57,335 nt of DNA from Lactobacillus ultunensis DSM 16047 (GCF_001436305.1 NZ_AZFO01000010.1:1-57335); one strand, 5' to 3'. Shown: positions 26,605-36,049, counted from the stretch's first letter. The notes: generated from the letters alone by a model not told the origin. Translations and numbers: made by a program.

Positions 26605-26640
26605 TAAAAAAGAATGGGAGTAAATCCCATTCTTTTTTCT
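26605..26640. terminator. Bidirectional terminator
   Basis: AAAAAAGAATGGGA and TCCCATTCTTTTTT flank a 5-base loop. It serves the plus-strand oxidoreductase and the minus-strand membrane protease gene, which converge here. Confidence 0.9.
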
Positions 26641-27438
26641 TTACAGTATGCGCAAAACTTTAGAAATTAAATTAACGATTATCGACAGAATCACGCTTAT
26701 GCTCATAATGCTTACAAATATGAATATAAATCCTTTTAAGATTTTATTTACGTATATGCCTAGTCCCAACAAATTTAAAATAATAATTAACACGGCCATA
26801 ATTATGTAAAGTAATGCAAATCCAGTCCAGGAATTGTGCAAATCGGCTGAACTGAGATCAAAACCACCTACAACTAAACTGATTAGCAAAAAAATACCAA
26901 TCCAGGACATAATTCTCTCCAAACTTATTGGGTACTGAAAATAGCTTGTTGTTAATAAACTCAAAAATGCAATCTTAGTATTTCCTTGCATTATCTGACT
27001 GGAAAAGAATTGCAATTGTCTTAGCATGTTAGGTTCCATTAAAACCAAGATTAAATAGACAGCTAATGTACATCCCCATATCGGTGCCGTTCCAATAAAG
27101 CACGTCCCTACTCTTTGATATAAGGATTTAGGATTATAGCTTTCATCAACATAGCCTAAACGACCACCATTAATATCAACTTCTCGAGGTGAACATATCA
27201 ATTTAAAGTGCTCAATATGATGCCCTGCCAAAATTGCGATAAGTAAGTGGCTAAGCTCATGGACAATGATTCCTAACCAACCCAAATATATTTGAGAATT
27301 AACACCTAATGTACTAGCTAAGTTTCGTTTAGTATTGCGATTGATGAATGTTAATAGCAAGACCACTATTGTGGGAATTCCCAACAAGATGAGTTCTTGC
27401 AATAAAGAATGAGTCACGGTTTTAAACAGATAGGACAT
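26641..27438 (-). CDS. Polytopic membrane protein with HExxH (M50-like protease)
   Basis: 265 residues with about five or six hydrophobic segments. HELSH at 60-64 inside the second segment is a HExxH zinc site, as in M50/site-2 proteases or the related YpdC-like families that keep the motif in the membrane. The later EVDINGGRLGYVD segment is probably a loop. No PDZ domain is seen. Its ATG is one base after the stop of the Abi_2 gene, so the two are translationally coupled. Target unknown; a role in regulated membrane cleavage is inference. Confidence 0.7.
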   Translation of the reverse strand: MSYLFKTVTHSLLQELILLGIPTIVVLLLTFINRNTKRNLASTLGVNSQIYLGWLGIIVHELSHLLIAILAGHHIEHFKLICSPREVDINGGRLGYVDESYNPKSLYQRVGTCFIGTAPIWGCTLAVYLILVLMEPNMLRQLQFFSSQIMQGNTKIAFLSLLTTSYFQYPISLERIMSWIGIFLLISLVVGGFDLSSADLHNSWTGFALLYIIMAVLIIILNLLGLGIYVNKILKGFIFIFVSIMSISVILSIIVNLISKVLRIL

Positions 27439-27439
27439 A

Positions 27440-28312
27440 TTAGATTAAAACTTCTTTCAGATACTGTTTTTCTTTAGAATAATTGATTAAATAATTCTTT
27501 TTAATCTGATCAAAACTCATCTTCATTCTTGCAGATGGTTCATCATTCTTCAGTAGTAATAATTGTTGGTAAACCAATTGATAATAATACACATCATCAT
27601 GTTTAATCCCGATCAACCGATAATTATGTGCTGCCCGATTGCGAAAGTCTCGGATGATTTCTACTATTTTTTCAAATTTGACAACCGGTGTTTCATCCTT
27701 AAAAAGCGCTTTTAAAACTTCTTTCTGAACATGATGATGTAACAAGAAGAAATAATTGCATGCTACACCAAAAGACATTTCTTTGATTAAGATCCATGGT
27801 GTAATTTCAGAATAAATCTCATTATAGCCAGCAAAAGGTTCAAGATAATTCTTTTTTATCCTTCTAATTCGACTACGGAGATCACCTCGTCTAATAACTC
27901 GTCCAGTTTGCAACTGATATTTTTCTTTGAGAAAATCGTCTAATTTTAACTGATCATCTTTACCAGATTTTGCCTTTGCCATTCTCAAATTTGCAGCTTC
28001 TGTATCAACTGCGTCGACCAATGCCGCTTTAAAACTTTGTTCAAACAGCTGTAAGTCAATCATAGTCTCATTCTTTAAGCGTTGATCCAGTTGATAAAAG
28101 TCATACAGTTCTTCAAAAGTTGTATTTGGCTTAAATTTCTCAGTCTGTTCATCATCTTTATGCATAAAATGCGAGCTATATTGATGAATAATTTCACGAT
28201 AGCCATATGCCTGCACCTTATTATGGAAGAATTGCTCATCTTTTATCTTTAATCCCATATCTCGGCAGAAATTCAAACGTATTTTTGTGATTTCATCTAA
28301 ATCAATTTTCAT
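27440..28312 (-). CDS. Abi_2 / AbiD-AbiF-type abortive infection protein
   Basis: 290 residues of the Abi_2 family. Seen in order: KVQAYGYREIIHQYS, TFEELYDFYQLDQRLK, then ITPWILIKEMSFGVACNYF (the P-W-ILxxEMSFG hallmark), and FRNRAAHNYRLI. R224-N-R-A-A-H229 is the RX4H motif of HEPN ribonucleases, so RNA cleavage on phage infection is the expected activity. The gene lies 11 bases after the PNPOx-like gene and 1 base before the membrane HExxH gene, making a three-gene unit. Most Abi_2 genes stand alone. Confidence 0.88.
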   Translation of the reverse strand: MKIDLDEITKIRLNFCRDMGLKIKDEQFFHNKVQAYGYREIIHQYSSHFMHKDDEQTEKFKPNTTFEELYDFYQLDQRLKNETMIDLQLFEQSFKAALVDAVDTEAANLRMAKAKSGKDDQLKLDDFLKEKYQLQTGRVIRRGDLRSRIRRIKKNYLEPFAGYNEIYSEITPWILIKEMSFGVACNYFFLLHHHVQKEVLKALFKDETPVVKFEKIVEIIRDFRNRAAHNYRLIGIKHDDVYYYQLVYQQLLLLKNDEPSARMKMSFDQIKKNYLINYSKEKQYLKEVLI

Positions 28313-28323
28313 AATTGTTCCCT

Positions 28324-28791
28324 TTAAAATTTAATTTGCTTCTGAAAAATGGGCTGCTGCCGTAAATCATAAATAGAGCCATTGATTGGCGTAATTGCAA
28401 AAAGACGCAAGATTTCTCGACGTTCGCTAAAGTTAGCAGAAATTTGCTTCATTTCCGGTCTTTTAACAAAAATTTCATTCAGATAATGATCATCGACTTC
28501 GTGTGCATCCCCATTCAAGGTAAAGCCCACACTATTCAAAGTTTCATTACCTTTTAAACCAGTAATTGAAATGCGCGGATGATTCTTCAATCTTCGGTAA
28601 AAAGCCTTTTGATAAGTGGTCGCAAAGATCAATTGATTACCATCTTTGACTTCAATATCGGCTACGTTGGTGATAGGATTACCTTTTTCATCGACCGTAC
28701 CCAAGACCACTGATTGAAAAATATCGACGATTAATTGCAAAAATTCGTCATTAGTTAAGTTATCATCTAATTTTGGTACTTCTTTTCTCAT
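28324..28791 (-). CDS. Pyridoxamine 5'-phosphate oxidase-like flavin protein
   Basis: 155 residues of the split-barrel PNPOx-like group, which bind FMN or F420 and reduce diverse small molecules. VVLGTVDEKGNPITNVADI followed by NQLIFATTYQKAFYRRLK and HPRISITGLKG are family features. It is too short and divergent to assign PLP synthesis. It heads the operon with the Abi_2 and HExxH genes and is divergent from a membrane protein. Confidence 0.82.
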   Translation of the reverse strand: MRKEVPKLDDNLTNDEFLQLIVDIFQSVVLGTVDEKGNPITNVADIEVKDGNQLIFATTYQKAFYRRLKNHPRISITGLKGNETLNSVGFTLNGDAHEVDDHYLNEIFVKRPEMKQISANFSERREILRLFAITPINGSIYDLRQQPIFQKQIKF

Positions 28792-28858
28792 CTCAGATCG
28801 CCTTTCGTTTTAGAGTTATACTAGATCTATTGTATCAAACAGGAAGTGGAGAACATTC

Positions 28859-30142
28859 ATGAAGTTTCTTATTACGAACCTAGAAGCAATGTCTCTAGGG
28901 TATGTTGTCATTCCGAATATTCTTTTTATCGTTTATTTCACGCAAAATGGTCGTCATACGGAATTTGCTTGGCCAGCCATCCTTTTTTACGTAATAGTTA
29001 AAACCATTCCGTATGCCGTGCGTGCGTTTGGTAAAATCAAAAATCCTTATAAGATTTTGACTAGGAGTTTGATCATTGCCTTAGTTGGTGCCTATCTTAC
29101 TCTTTTTTCACCCACGATCATCGAAGGTGCTATTTTATTGGGGATTGGTTTTGCCAGTATACAACCCGCTTATCAGGAATTGAAGGACACATATAAGAAG
29201 CAAAAGAACTGGTCATATGGCAAAGAAGCCCTATATGGTATTTTCTACCTGATAGCTATTCTTGCGCTGGGGATGTGCCTTGCATCAATCTCGTTCAACT
29301 ATTTTGTAATTGAACTGCTAGTATTGATTATTCTAATGTTATATACAGTTCACAGACTATCCTCCCCTTGGAAAAATAACCCAGTTTTTACCGGTCCTTT
29401 TCACTTCAAACCACTAATTCCAACTATTTTGATTTTCCTGATGACTTTAGGGGCCAGAGTTTTAAAACAAACTGGAGACAAAGAAGTAGTTTTCATGACG
29501 CTAACTATGTGGATTATCATGCTCTTCGGCTTTAATTGCCTCCAGCAAAAATTTAAAGCATCACGTCTATGGACCTTCTGGACTGGGGCCGTCAATAATT
29601 TCTTCTTAATCTACAGTATTTTCTATTTTGATGCCTTAGGGAAATTCAATTATTTGTATCTCGCCTACTGTCTCTATATCTTTGCTACTATCGGTGGTAT
29701 GATTCTGGCTAGAAAGATTAAATCTAGTAAAGCTCTTCTTCAAGGCTGTCTAGTAGGATTCATCATTTCGCTGGTACCCAACATGTGGACTTTTTTAATC
29801 GGACTCCTCATTTCTTGTCTTTTCTGTAGTATTACTAATCAATGGGTCTGGCAGAGATATCGTCAGGATAAAGAAATTCCAGCTCTAAATACACGTTTTG
29901 TTAAGCAGCATTACAATATTTTAGGTTCAATCGCCTCTCAGATTACCTTGATTTCACTCTTGATCATTAATAACTTTCTTTTCAACCAAAACACTAATCA
30001 GATTCTGTCCGCTTATTACAATCATACTATAATTAACGGGATGAACTGGCCGTTGTGGATTACAAGGCTGGGATGCATTTTGCTACTGGTTACTGTATTA
30101 TCAATTTTGTTTGTAAGAGAAAAACTTGATAACAATGACTAA
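28859..30142 (+). CDS. Twelve-segment membrane protein, MFS-like
   Basis: 427 residues, almost entirely hydrophobic helices with short basic loops (RRQ-type loops AFGKIKNPYK, ARKIKSSK), consistent with about 12 transmembrane segments. No Walker or periplasmic-binding motifs, so a secondary transporter is the likely class, but substrate and exact family are not recognised. An AGGAAG ribosome site precedes the ATG. Its terminator lies directly after the stop. Confidence 0.75.
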   Translation: MKFLITNLEAMSLGYVVIPNILFIVYFTQNGRHTEFAWPAILFYVIVKTIPYAVRAFGKIKNPYKILTRSLIIALVGAYLTLFSPTIIEGAILLGIGFASIQPAYQELKDTYKKQKNWSYGKEALYGIFYLIAILALGMCLASISFNYFVIELLVLIILMLYTVHRLSSPWKNNPVFTGPFHFKPLIPTILIFLMTLGARVLKQTGDKEVVFMTLTMWIIMLFGFNCLQQKFKASRLWTFWTGAVNNFFLIYSIFYFDALGKFNYLYLAYCLYIFATIGGMILARKIKSSKALLQGCLVGFIISLVPNMWTFLIGLLISCLFCSITNQWVWQRYRQDKEIPALNTRFVKQHYNILGSIASQITLISLLIINNFLFNQNTNQILSAYYNHTIINGMNWPLWITRLGCILLLVTVLSILFVREKLDNND

Positions 30143-30185
30143 AAAGAAATAACAGCTCTCCAAAACTGAGCTGTTATTTCTTTTT
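30141..30185. terminator. Bidirectional terminator
   Basis: A 17-bp stem: AAAAGAAATAACAGCTC pairs with GAGCTGTTATTTCTTTT across a 9-base loop, between convergent genes. Confidence 0.92.
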
Positions 30186-30193
30186 GCTAATGA

Positions 30194-31057
30194 TTATTGC
30201 TTTTTATATTCCCTGCTCAAAAAGTGTTCCATCGTTTCTGGTTCATGTCCAGTAATATGAGCAAAATCATCACTCAAACCATGCAAGTATCCCATTGCAC
30301 CGCCCTTGTACATTGAAGCAAGTTCAGTACCATCACCCTCAGCTACATAAATTTTACCAAATTCTTCAACAGTAACTGGATGATAACCAATTTCGTGACT
30401 GGTTACCTCAGTCATCACAGCTCCCAGTTCCGGCATTGTATAAGAGCGACTCTGAGTGAGCAAATAAGATTTTCTACTCTTCAAGATTTCTCTATTCAAG
30501 GCCATGGTAGCCATTGCTTCAGCTGAATCATCTAAGGTGATAAAACTCATCGCCTGCTTACCTACTGGATAGATCAAACCTTTACGTTCAATTAGTTCGG
30601 GTAAATATGGTACCAAAGGATCAGCATACAGGCTATTCTTGGCAATGGCGTAATTTAAATCAGTCCCAGCAAGACGTCTTGGTAAATACCCATAAAATGG
30701 TGACATCACAAATGGATTGTCCTCTTGATCAGCAATAAAGCTCATTGCTACTAAGTTACCAACATGCTTTTCCTTCATTGCAGCCAAGACATTTTCAAGT
30801 TCATGAACTCGGTCGAAGACCGAATAAGTTTTACTAGCTACATAAATAAGCGTATCGATACCTGAAAAAGCTTTATATAAACTAATTTCATTTTGAAAAT
30901 CGATTTCTCGAATCTCGTAATTTTGTTCAATTAAATTTTTAGCATGAACCTTATTGTGTACCAAAGCCACAATGTCATTCTTACTAGTTTTCTTGCTCAA
31001 TTCCGCAACAACTTTACCACCTAAATGTCCTGTTGCACCAGTAACTGCTATTTTCAT
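30194..31057 (-). CDS. NmrA-like NAD(P)H-binding reductase
   Basis: 287 residues. The N-terminus KIAVTGATGHLGGKVVAEL is a classic GxxGxxG site. It resembles quinone oxidoreductase 2/NmrA-type atypical SDRs; AMSFITLDDSAEAMATM is the family segment after the substrate cleft. It starts 2 bases after the last transporter permease gene, so it is the tail gene of the Opu operon. A link between osmolyte uptake and this reductase is not established. Confidence 0.85.
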   Translation of the reverse strand: MKIAVTGATGHLGGKVVAELSKKTSKNDIVALVHNKVHAKNLIEQNYEIREIDFQNEISLYKAFSGIDTLIYVASKTYSVFDRVHELENVLAAMKEKHVGNLVAMSFIADQEDNPFVMSPFYGYLPRRLAGTDLNYAIAKNSLYADPLVPYLPELIERKGLIYPVGKQAMSFITLDDSAEAMATMALNREILKSRKSYLLTQSRSYTMPELGAVMTEVTSHEIGYHPVTVEEFGKIYVAEGDGTELASMYKGGAMGYLHGLSDDFAHITGHEPETMEHFLSREYKKQ

Positions 31058-31059
31058 AA

Positions 31060-31701
31060 TTATTTACCCTCTTTAATATCTAAGCCTTCACTTAACACAA
31101 TATTCTTAATTAATTTCAAAATTAATGCAAAGATCAAAGTTAAAACTACTGTTAAAATTGTTCCCCACAAAATCGGTATAACATTGCCTGTTTGCAAGCC
31201 TTCAAAAAGCAAGTCACCTAGACCACCTGCACTAATCGTTGACGCAATTGTAGCAATCGCCATCGTTGAAGCTAAAGCAATTTGTAATCCTGAAAAGATT
31301 GCTGGTAAAGCCAAGGGTAGTTGTACTTTAATGAAAATATCGTTATTATCCATGCCTAATCCTTTGGCCACTTCAATATAGTTAGGATCAACTTCACGAA
31401 TTCCTGTTATAAAGTTTCTGAGTAATACGTATTCACTATAAAAAGCTAAAACGAGAATTGCCGTAGTTTTACCTAGTCCAGTTACAGGAATAAGCAAAGC
31501 AAAAAATGCATAACTTGGAACTGAATATAAGAGCGAGAAGAAATAAATCAAACTATTCATCCAATTCTTCTTTCTCAAAAAGACTGCAATTAATACAATT
31601 GCAACTAAGAATGCCAATAGTAATGCTGTTAATACCATCTGCGCATGTTCGATCATTAACTGCATCATGCGCGACGAATTATCTTGCCAATACTTAATCA
31701 T
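31060..31701 (-). CDS. Osmoprotectant ABC transporter permease (OpuC type)
   Basis: 213 residues with about five membrane segments. YIEVAKGLGMDNNDIF (EAA loop) and ALPAIFSGLQIALASTMAIA are the coupling region. It overlaps the ATPase gene by 8 bases. With the other permease, ATPase and binding protein it forms a complete glycine betaine/choline-type importer. Confidence 0.88.
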   Translation of the reverse strand: MIKYWQDNSSRMMQLMIEHAQMVLTALLLAFLVAIVLIAVFLRKKNWMNSLIYFFSLLYSVPSYAFFALLIPVTGLGKTTAILVLAFYSEYVLLRNFITGIREVDPNYIEVAKGLGMDNNDIFIKVQLPLALPAIFSGLQIALASTMAIATIASTISAGGLGDLLFEGLQTGNVIPILWGTILTVVLTLIFALILKLIKNIVLSEGLDIKEGK

Positions 31702-32464
31702 TTAAGTGCTCCCACAATGCTTTATTTTGTCTTACAGTATCTAAAAGTTGAGCAACATAGTCAGTTGCAGGCTTAGAAACAAGTGCTTCTGGTGTGTCAA
31801 ATTGCTCAATCTGACCATGATTCATCACCATTACTTTGTCACCTAAGAACAATGCCTCATTGATATCATGCGTAACGAAGAAAAAGGTTTTATCACTCAA
31901 CTTCTGGTGTAATGACTTTATCTCTTGCTGCAGATTTTGTCTGATAATGGCATCCAATGCAGAAAATGGTTCATCGAAGAGCAGAATTGGCGGATTGGTC
32001 GACAATGCACGAGCCACACCCACTCTTTGCTGCTGGCCACCGGATAGTTGTATCGGATAGCGTTTTTTATATTGTTCTGGTTCAAGACCAACCTGTTTTA
32101 GAAGACTATCTACTTTTTGATTGATCTTGTCTTTGTTCCAACCCAGAAGTTTTGGTGTTACCGCAATGTTTTGGGCAATCGTCATGTGAGGAAAAAGACC
32201 GATCGATTGGACAACATAGCCAATATGACGACGCAACTCAACCAGATTACAACTGCTTACATCCTTTCCATTGACGATCACCTGCCCTGTTGTTGGTTTC
32301 TCTAATCCATTAATCATTTTTAATGTGGTAGTTTTGCCCGAACCGGAAGATCCAAGAACAGTGACAAATTCGCCTCGTTTGATCTCAAAGTTGAGATCGG
32401 AAATAATCTGGTTTTTGCCGAATTTCTTATTAACATGTACGAATTTAATGGTTGAATTAGTCAT
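31694..32464 (-). CDS. Osmoprotectant ABC transporter ATPase, no CBS domain
   Basis: About 256 residues from the ATG at 32464, which overlaps the upstream permease stop (ATGACTAA). Walker A GSSGSGKTT, signature LSGGQQQRVGVARAL, Walker B ILLFDEPFSALD and H-loop VTHDINEAL are all present. Full-length OpuCA/OpuA ATPases carry C-terminal CBS domains that sense ionic strength; this protein ends right after the ABC core, so transport activity may be regulated elsewhere. Confidence 0.9.
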   Translation of the reverse strand: MTNSTIKFVHVNKKFGKNQIISDLNFEIKRGEFVTVLGSSGSGKTTTLKMINGLEKPTTGQVIVNGKDVSSCNLVELRRHIGYVVQSIGLFPHMTIAQNIAVTPKLLGWNKDKINQKVDSLLKQVGLEPEQYKKRYPIQLSGGQQQRVGVARALSTNPPILLFDEPFSALDAIIRQNLQQEIKSLHQKLSDKTFFFVTHDINEALFLGDKVMVMNHGQIEQFDTPEALVSKPATDYVAQLLDTVRQNKALWEHLND

Positions 32465-33089
32465 TTTCTCTAACCTTTCTAATAGCAAAATCCATAATAA
32501 ACATTGAAAGCAGTGATAAAAGTGCTACACTTACTCCGCCAATAACTACGTATTGCATCTTATATAAACCAAGGCCAGTAAAAATCAAAGTACCAAGACC
32601 ACCTGCACCAATGTAAGTGGCCAATGTTGCACTGGAAATGATCTCAACTAAGGCTAATTTAATTCCATTCAGAATATAAGGCAAAGCTAACGGTAATGTG
32701 ATCTGTTTTAACAGCTGCATTTGATTCATTCCTAATGACAAACCAATTTCTTTTAAAACTGGTGACACTTCATTGAAACCTAGTATTGTATTTACCATGA
32801 TTGGTGGTAAAGCTAGAACAACCAATGCGATTAGTGCTGGAACAATTCCTGTGCCAATAAACGGAATCAAGATGAACAACAAAGCCAAACTAGGAACGAT
32901 CCGCAATATTTGCGCAAAAGTTTGGCAAAAGGCTGCAATGACTTTGTTCCTTGAGCCCAGATAACCCAGTGGCAAAGCAATAATTAATGAAATAATCAAA
33001 GCAGTCAGACTAATGAATAAGTGTTGACTCACATAGCCCCAATATTCATTCGATGATGTTGCAAAATAGCGAATAATTTGATTAAGCAT
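32457..33089 (-). CDS. Osmoprotectant ABC transporter permease (OpuC type), second
   Basis: 210 residues, about five membrane segments. The EAA loop is EIGLSLGMNQMQLLKQITLP followed by ALPYILNGIKLALVEI. It ends overlapping the ATPase start and begins 9 bases after the binding protein stop. Paralogue of the permease at 31060-31701; together they form a heterodimeric membrane part. Confidence 0.88.
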   Translation of the reverse strand: MLNQIIRYFATSSNEYWGYVSQHLFISLTALIISLIIALPLGYLGSRNKVIAAFCQTFAQILRIVPSLALLFILIPFIGTGIVPALIALVVLALPPIMVNTILGFNEVSPVLKEIGLSLGMNQMQLLKQITLPLALPYILNGIKLALVEIISSATLATYIGAGGLGTLIFTGLGLYKMQYVVIGGVSVALLSLLSMFIMDFAIRKVREND

Positions 33090-33098
33090 AGATACCTC

Positions 33099-34019
33099 TT
33101 AATAGTTGGCATTAACCCAATTTTGAGCAACTTTTTGATAGTTTTGACCATCAACGTCCACTTTCTTATTTAACTTTTGCAATTCAGTAGTGGTTAATTT
33201 CTGATCAATCTTGTTCAACATATTTTTAATACCAGGATTACTCTTCAGAGTATTATTTCTAACTAATGGAACTAAATTATAGTCTGGCCAGAAGTGCTTA
33301 TCGTCTGTCAAAGCAAAGTACTTGCCTGTGGCAAGCTGACCTTCAGTTGTCGAAGCTGGGGTAATATCACCCTCGCCCTTTGCTAAAATTTCGTATTTTA
33401 AACTCGGATCATAAACCTTGTGACTCTTAAAGTTAAACTTGCCATAAACTTTTTGCAGACCAGGAATACCGTCCTCACGTTTATCGAATTCGCCTTGAGA
33501 AACAAAGCGAATCTTGTTGGCGTTCTTTTGTAAATCTGAGATAGTTTTAATACCGTATTTCTTGGCTACAGAAGTTCTAATGGCAATACCTTGAGCATCA
33601 TTGCTAGGTGCGTAATTAAGAGTAGTCAGATTCTTCTTTGCAATGCCCTTTCGAGCAATCTTCGCAATTTCATTGGCATTTTTGCCAACAATATGTAAGT
33701 TAAGATAAGTCATGGCAATAGTACCAGTGTATTCAGGATAAAGATCAATTTGTCCCGATTTGATAGCTTGGTAGACAACAGAACTAGAAATATTTGGCTT
33801 AGTTTTGACGTTGTAACCTTTCTTTTTTAATGCATCAGCCCAAATTTGCATTACAATTTTGCTTTCACTAAAGTTTTTCGATCCCAGGATGATTGTTGTT
33901 CTTCTTAAAGAACTACTGCTGTTCACGCTATTTTTATTATCATGAGGCCAAATAACTGCGATTATTGCTATAATAATTATGATTAAGCCAATAAGTGAAT
34001 AGATTTTCTTTTTACTCAT
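33099..34019 (-). CDS. Osmoprotectant-binding protein with membrane anchor
   Basis: About 306 residues from the ATG at 34019 (GGAG 7 bases upstream). The family pattern is clear: ILGSKNFSESKIVMQIWADALKKKGYNV, then YPEYTGTIAMTYL and the late NLVPLVRNNTL. Instead of a lipoprotein signal with Cys, it has an uncleaved-looking hydrophobic helix (SLIGLIIIIIAIIAVIWP), so it is probably tethered by that helix. First gene of the operon; an Rrf2 regulator is divergent. Confidence 0.9.
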   Translation of the reverse strand: MSKKKIYSLIGLIIIIIAIIAVIWPHDNKNSVNSSSSLRRTTIILGSKNFSESKIVMQIWADALKKKGYNVKTKPNISSSVVYQAIKSGQIDLYPEYTGTIAMTYLNLHIVGKNANEIAKIARKGIAKKNLTTLNYAPSNDAQGIAIRTSVAKKYGIKTISDLQKNANKIRFVSQGEFDKREDGIPGLQKVYGKFNFKSHKVYDPSLKYEILAKGEGDITPASTTEGQLATGKYFALTDDKHFWPDYNLVPLVRNNTLKSNPGIKNMLNKIDQKLTTTELQKLNKKVDVDGQNYQKVAQNWVNANY

Positions 34020-34154
34020 GATGTTCTCCATTCGTTAATATTCAAGTTACATCTTTAGTTGATAGTTAATAATATAGGCTCATTTATTGCATAGGTCAAT
34101 AGATTTGCACAACTTATTTGTAATTTGTATAATTACATCATAAGGAGGCAAAAA

Positions 34155-34619
34155 ATGAAAGTATCAACTCGTTTTAGTGATGCAATTCACCTCTTAGCTT
34201 TCATTCATATCTATAAAGGACAGATCCCCCTATCTAGTGAAAATATCGCGGGCAGTATTGAAACTTCACCAGTGATGGTTAGAAAGCTAATGAGTGAGCT
34301 GCGTAAGGCTGGTTTAATTGAAACTAAGCATGGTACGCCAGATCCTAAATTGGCAAAACCAACTGATCAAATATCATTATTAGACGTTTATTTAGCAGTT
34401 GAAAAAGACAAGCCTTTGTTTGAGATTGATCATAAGACTAATCCTCAATGTATTGTCGGTGGTAATATTCAAGCAACTCTTAAAGAATATTATCATCAAG
34501 CCGAAGTCGCAGCTAAAGCTAAATTAAATAATATAAAATTATCGGATGTTGTCGATACTATTTTGGTCAAACAGAAAGAAAAAGAATATCAGGCAAAGGA
34601 AAAGACAGATCGTGATTAA
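34155..34619 (+). CDS. Rrf2-family transcriptional regulator
   Basis: About 154 residues from the ATG at 34155, preceded by AAGGAGG. The winged helix is seen as SRFSDAIHLLAFIHIY... SENIAGSIETSPVMVRKLMSELRKAGLIE. One Cys (NPQCIVGGN) lies where CymR/YwnA-type members have none or one; the three-Cys cluster site of IscR is absent, so it is not an iron-sulfur sensor. Divergent from the Opu operon, its likely target. Confidence 0.88.
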   Translation: MKVSTRFSDAIHLLAFIHIYKGQIPLSSENIAGSIETSPVMVRKLMSELRKAGLIETKHGTPDPKLAKPTDQISLLDVYLAVEKDKPLFEIDHKTNPQCIVGGNIQATLKEYYHQAEVAAKAKLNNIKLSDVVDTILVKQKEKEYQAKEKTDRD

Positions 34620-34640
34620 GCGATCTGTCTTTTCTTATGT
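34600..34640 (+). terminator. Terminator after the Rrf2 gene
   Basis: AAAAGACAGATCG and CGATCTGTCTTTT form a 13-bp stem around the stop codon, with TCTT after it. It overlaps the restored end of the next, convergent gene. Confidence 0.85.
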
Positions 34641-35136
34641 ATTATTACTTATATCAATTATAATCATCTTATGATCTTTATAGGCCTCATTAAAACCTAC
34701 TTCCCATGGATTGCCCTGTACCACTTTAATTGATTGGAATTTATTCCTAGTATCAAAAGTTTCACCAGGAAGAGCTTCTTCATAAGGTAACCAAATAATT
34801 TCTTTACTTCTATCTTCATAGATTAAGGTGACAGAAGTTAGATTTTTTCCAGTTTAAAAATCGTTGTGCAAGATTTTCTTGATCTAAATTTTGATTATCA
34901 AGACACATTAAATTAGTTTTCACTTTACTTGCTAATGCATAATCAATTTGAAAATGGGCTCCTTCACAGTGAATATCCGTAGATATTTCATCAGTAGGAT
35001 CATCCTTGAACTGCCACATGTGATGATAGTCCTTTTGAATATTTCTTAAATTAAAAACAGGAACAGCTTCTATTGGTAATGAACCAATTTCACAATTTTC
35101 AAAACCAAATTCAATCTTTGCTACCTTTTTTGACAT
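34635..35136 (-). pseudogene. Hypothetical protein, one frameshift in an A run
   Basis: The first 106 residues (MSKKVAKIEFGFENCEIGSL, CEGAHFQIDYALASKV) run to a stop at 34816. Removing one A from the A6 run near 34850 gives a continuous protein of about 166 residues that ends WLPYEEALPGETFDTRNKF then KMIIIDISNNT at 34635. No motif known to me is present and there is no signal peptide. It starts 18 bases after the hypothetical at 35155 and is probably cotranscribed with it. Confidence 0.6.
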
Positions 35137-35154
35137 AGAATTCGCCTCTTATTC

Positions 35155-35826
35155 CTAAGTTTTGATATTTAATTCCTTCATAATCTTTTTTAACTCTAGT
35201 TTTCGAGAATATTCACTATATTTAAGTTCAGCCTCAGAAGCCTTCCATTCCAAATCATCTTCTTCAGATGTTTGTTTATCAAAATTAGAATTCTTTTCAA
35301 ATTCATCAGCTGATATTAGCTTATCAGGATGTTTATCAATCTCCTCTATTCTAGAATTAATAGTATCTACTTCCGCTTGTAATCCTTCTTGTTTAAAGCC
35401 AAATAAGGAAGCTTCTTCCATAATTTCTACTAGAAGATCAAGTAAATAAGCTTGTGTAAGCTCATTATTAGCTATCCACCAGCTCATTATTTCAGCTTGT
35501 GGAGTAAATTCAAAAGCATAACTTTGAGCCTCTACACCCTTCTTCTTTAGATCATCTATAAAGACGAGATTACTAGATGTTCCAATACCCATGCCATCGT
35601 CCATTTTTCGTTGCATAAAGAAAATACCTTGATTTTTATTTGATTTAATCTTCAACATCTTCAAATGATTAATATACTGATGCATTTGAAGATAAGCGTA
35701 TTTTTTCGCATCTCCAATAGTAATCTTTTCATCAAAATCGTTAAAAGAAGGTGGATTTTGATGAAGATAATTATCAATCAAAGTCTTTTCGTTAATAGTC
35801 TTAAGGGTTTCTTGTACTGTTTTCAT
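35155..35826 (-). CDS. Hypothetical protein, paralogue of 15206-15910
   Basis: 223 residues, highly charged, no signal. It shares with the protein at 15206-15910 the opening MKTVQE.LK, the central LTQAYLLDLLVEI helix and the C-terminal EYSRKLELKK stretch. The C-terminal third is rich in Lys and Glu (coiled-coil-like). It forms an operon with the frameshifted hypothetical downstream. Family function unknown; two divergent copies 20 kb apart suggest gene duplication or repeated acquisition. Confidence 0.7.
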   Translation of the reverse strand: MKTVQETLKTINEKTLIDNYLHQNPPSFNDFDEKITIGDAKKYAYLQMHQYINHLKMLKIKSNKNQGIFFMQRKMDDGMGIGTSSNLVFIDDLKKKGVEAQSYAFEFTPQAEIMSWWIANNELTQAYLLDLLVEIMEEASLFGFKQEGLQAEVDTINSRIEEIDKHPDKLISADEFEKNSNFDKQTSEEDDLEWKASEAELKYSEYSRKLELKKIMKELNIKT

Positions 35827-36049
35827 TATTATTTTCTGTTTCTATAGTATCTATATTCGAACTAACATTCTTTTTAATTATATCAAAAGTTTGTTCACTA
35901 ATGGACGTTTTGTGTTTCCTATTTTTTTGTTGTCGTTGAATTTTAATTCAACGACTTTAATTGAAATTTAAGAATTTAGTAACAAGATACTTTATATAGA
36001 CTAATTTATTTACTTAACATAATTTTGCATATTGCATCCCAATTTCTCA

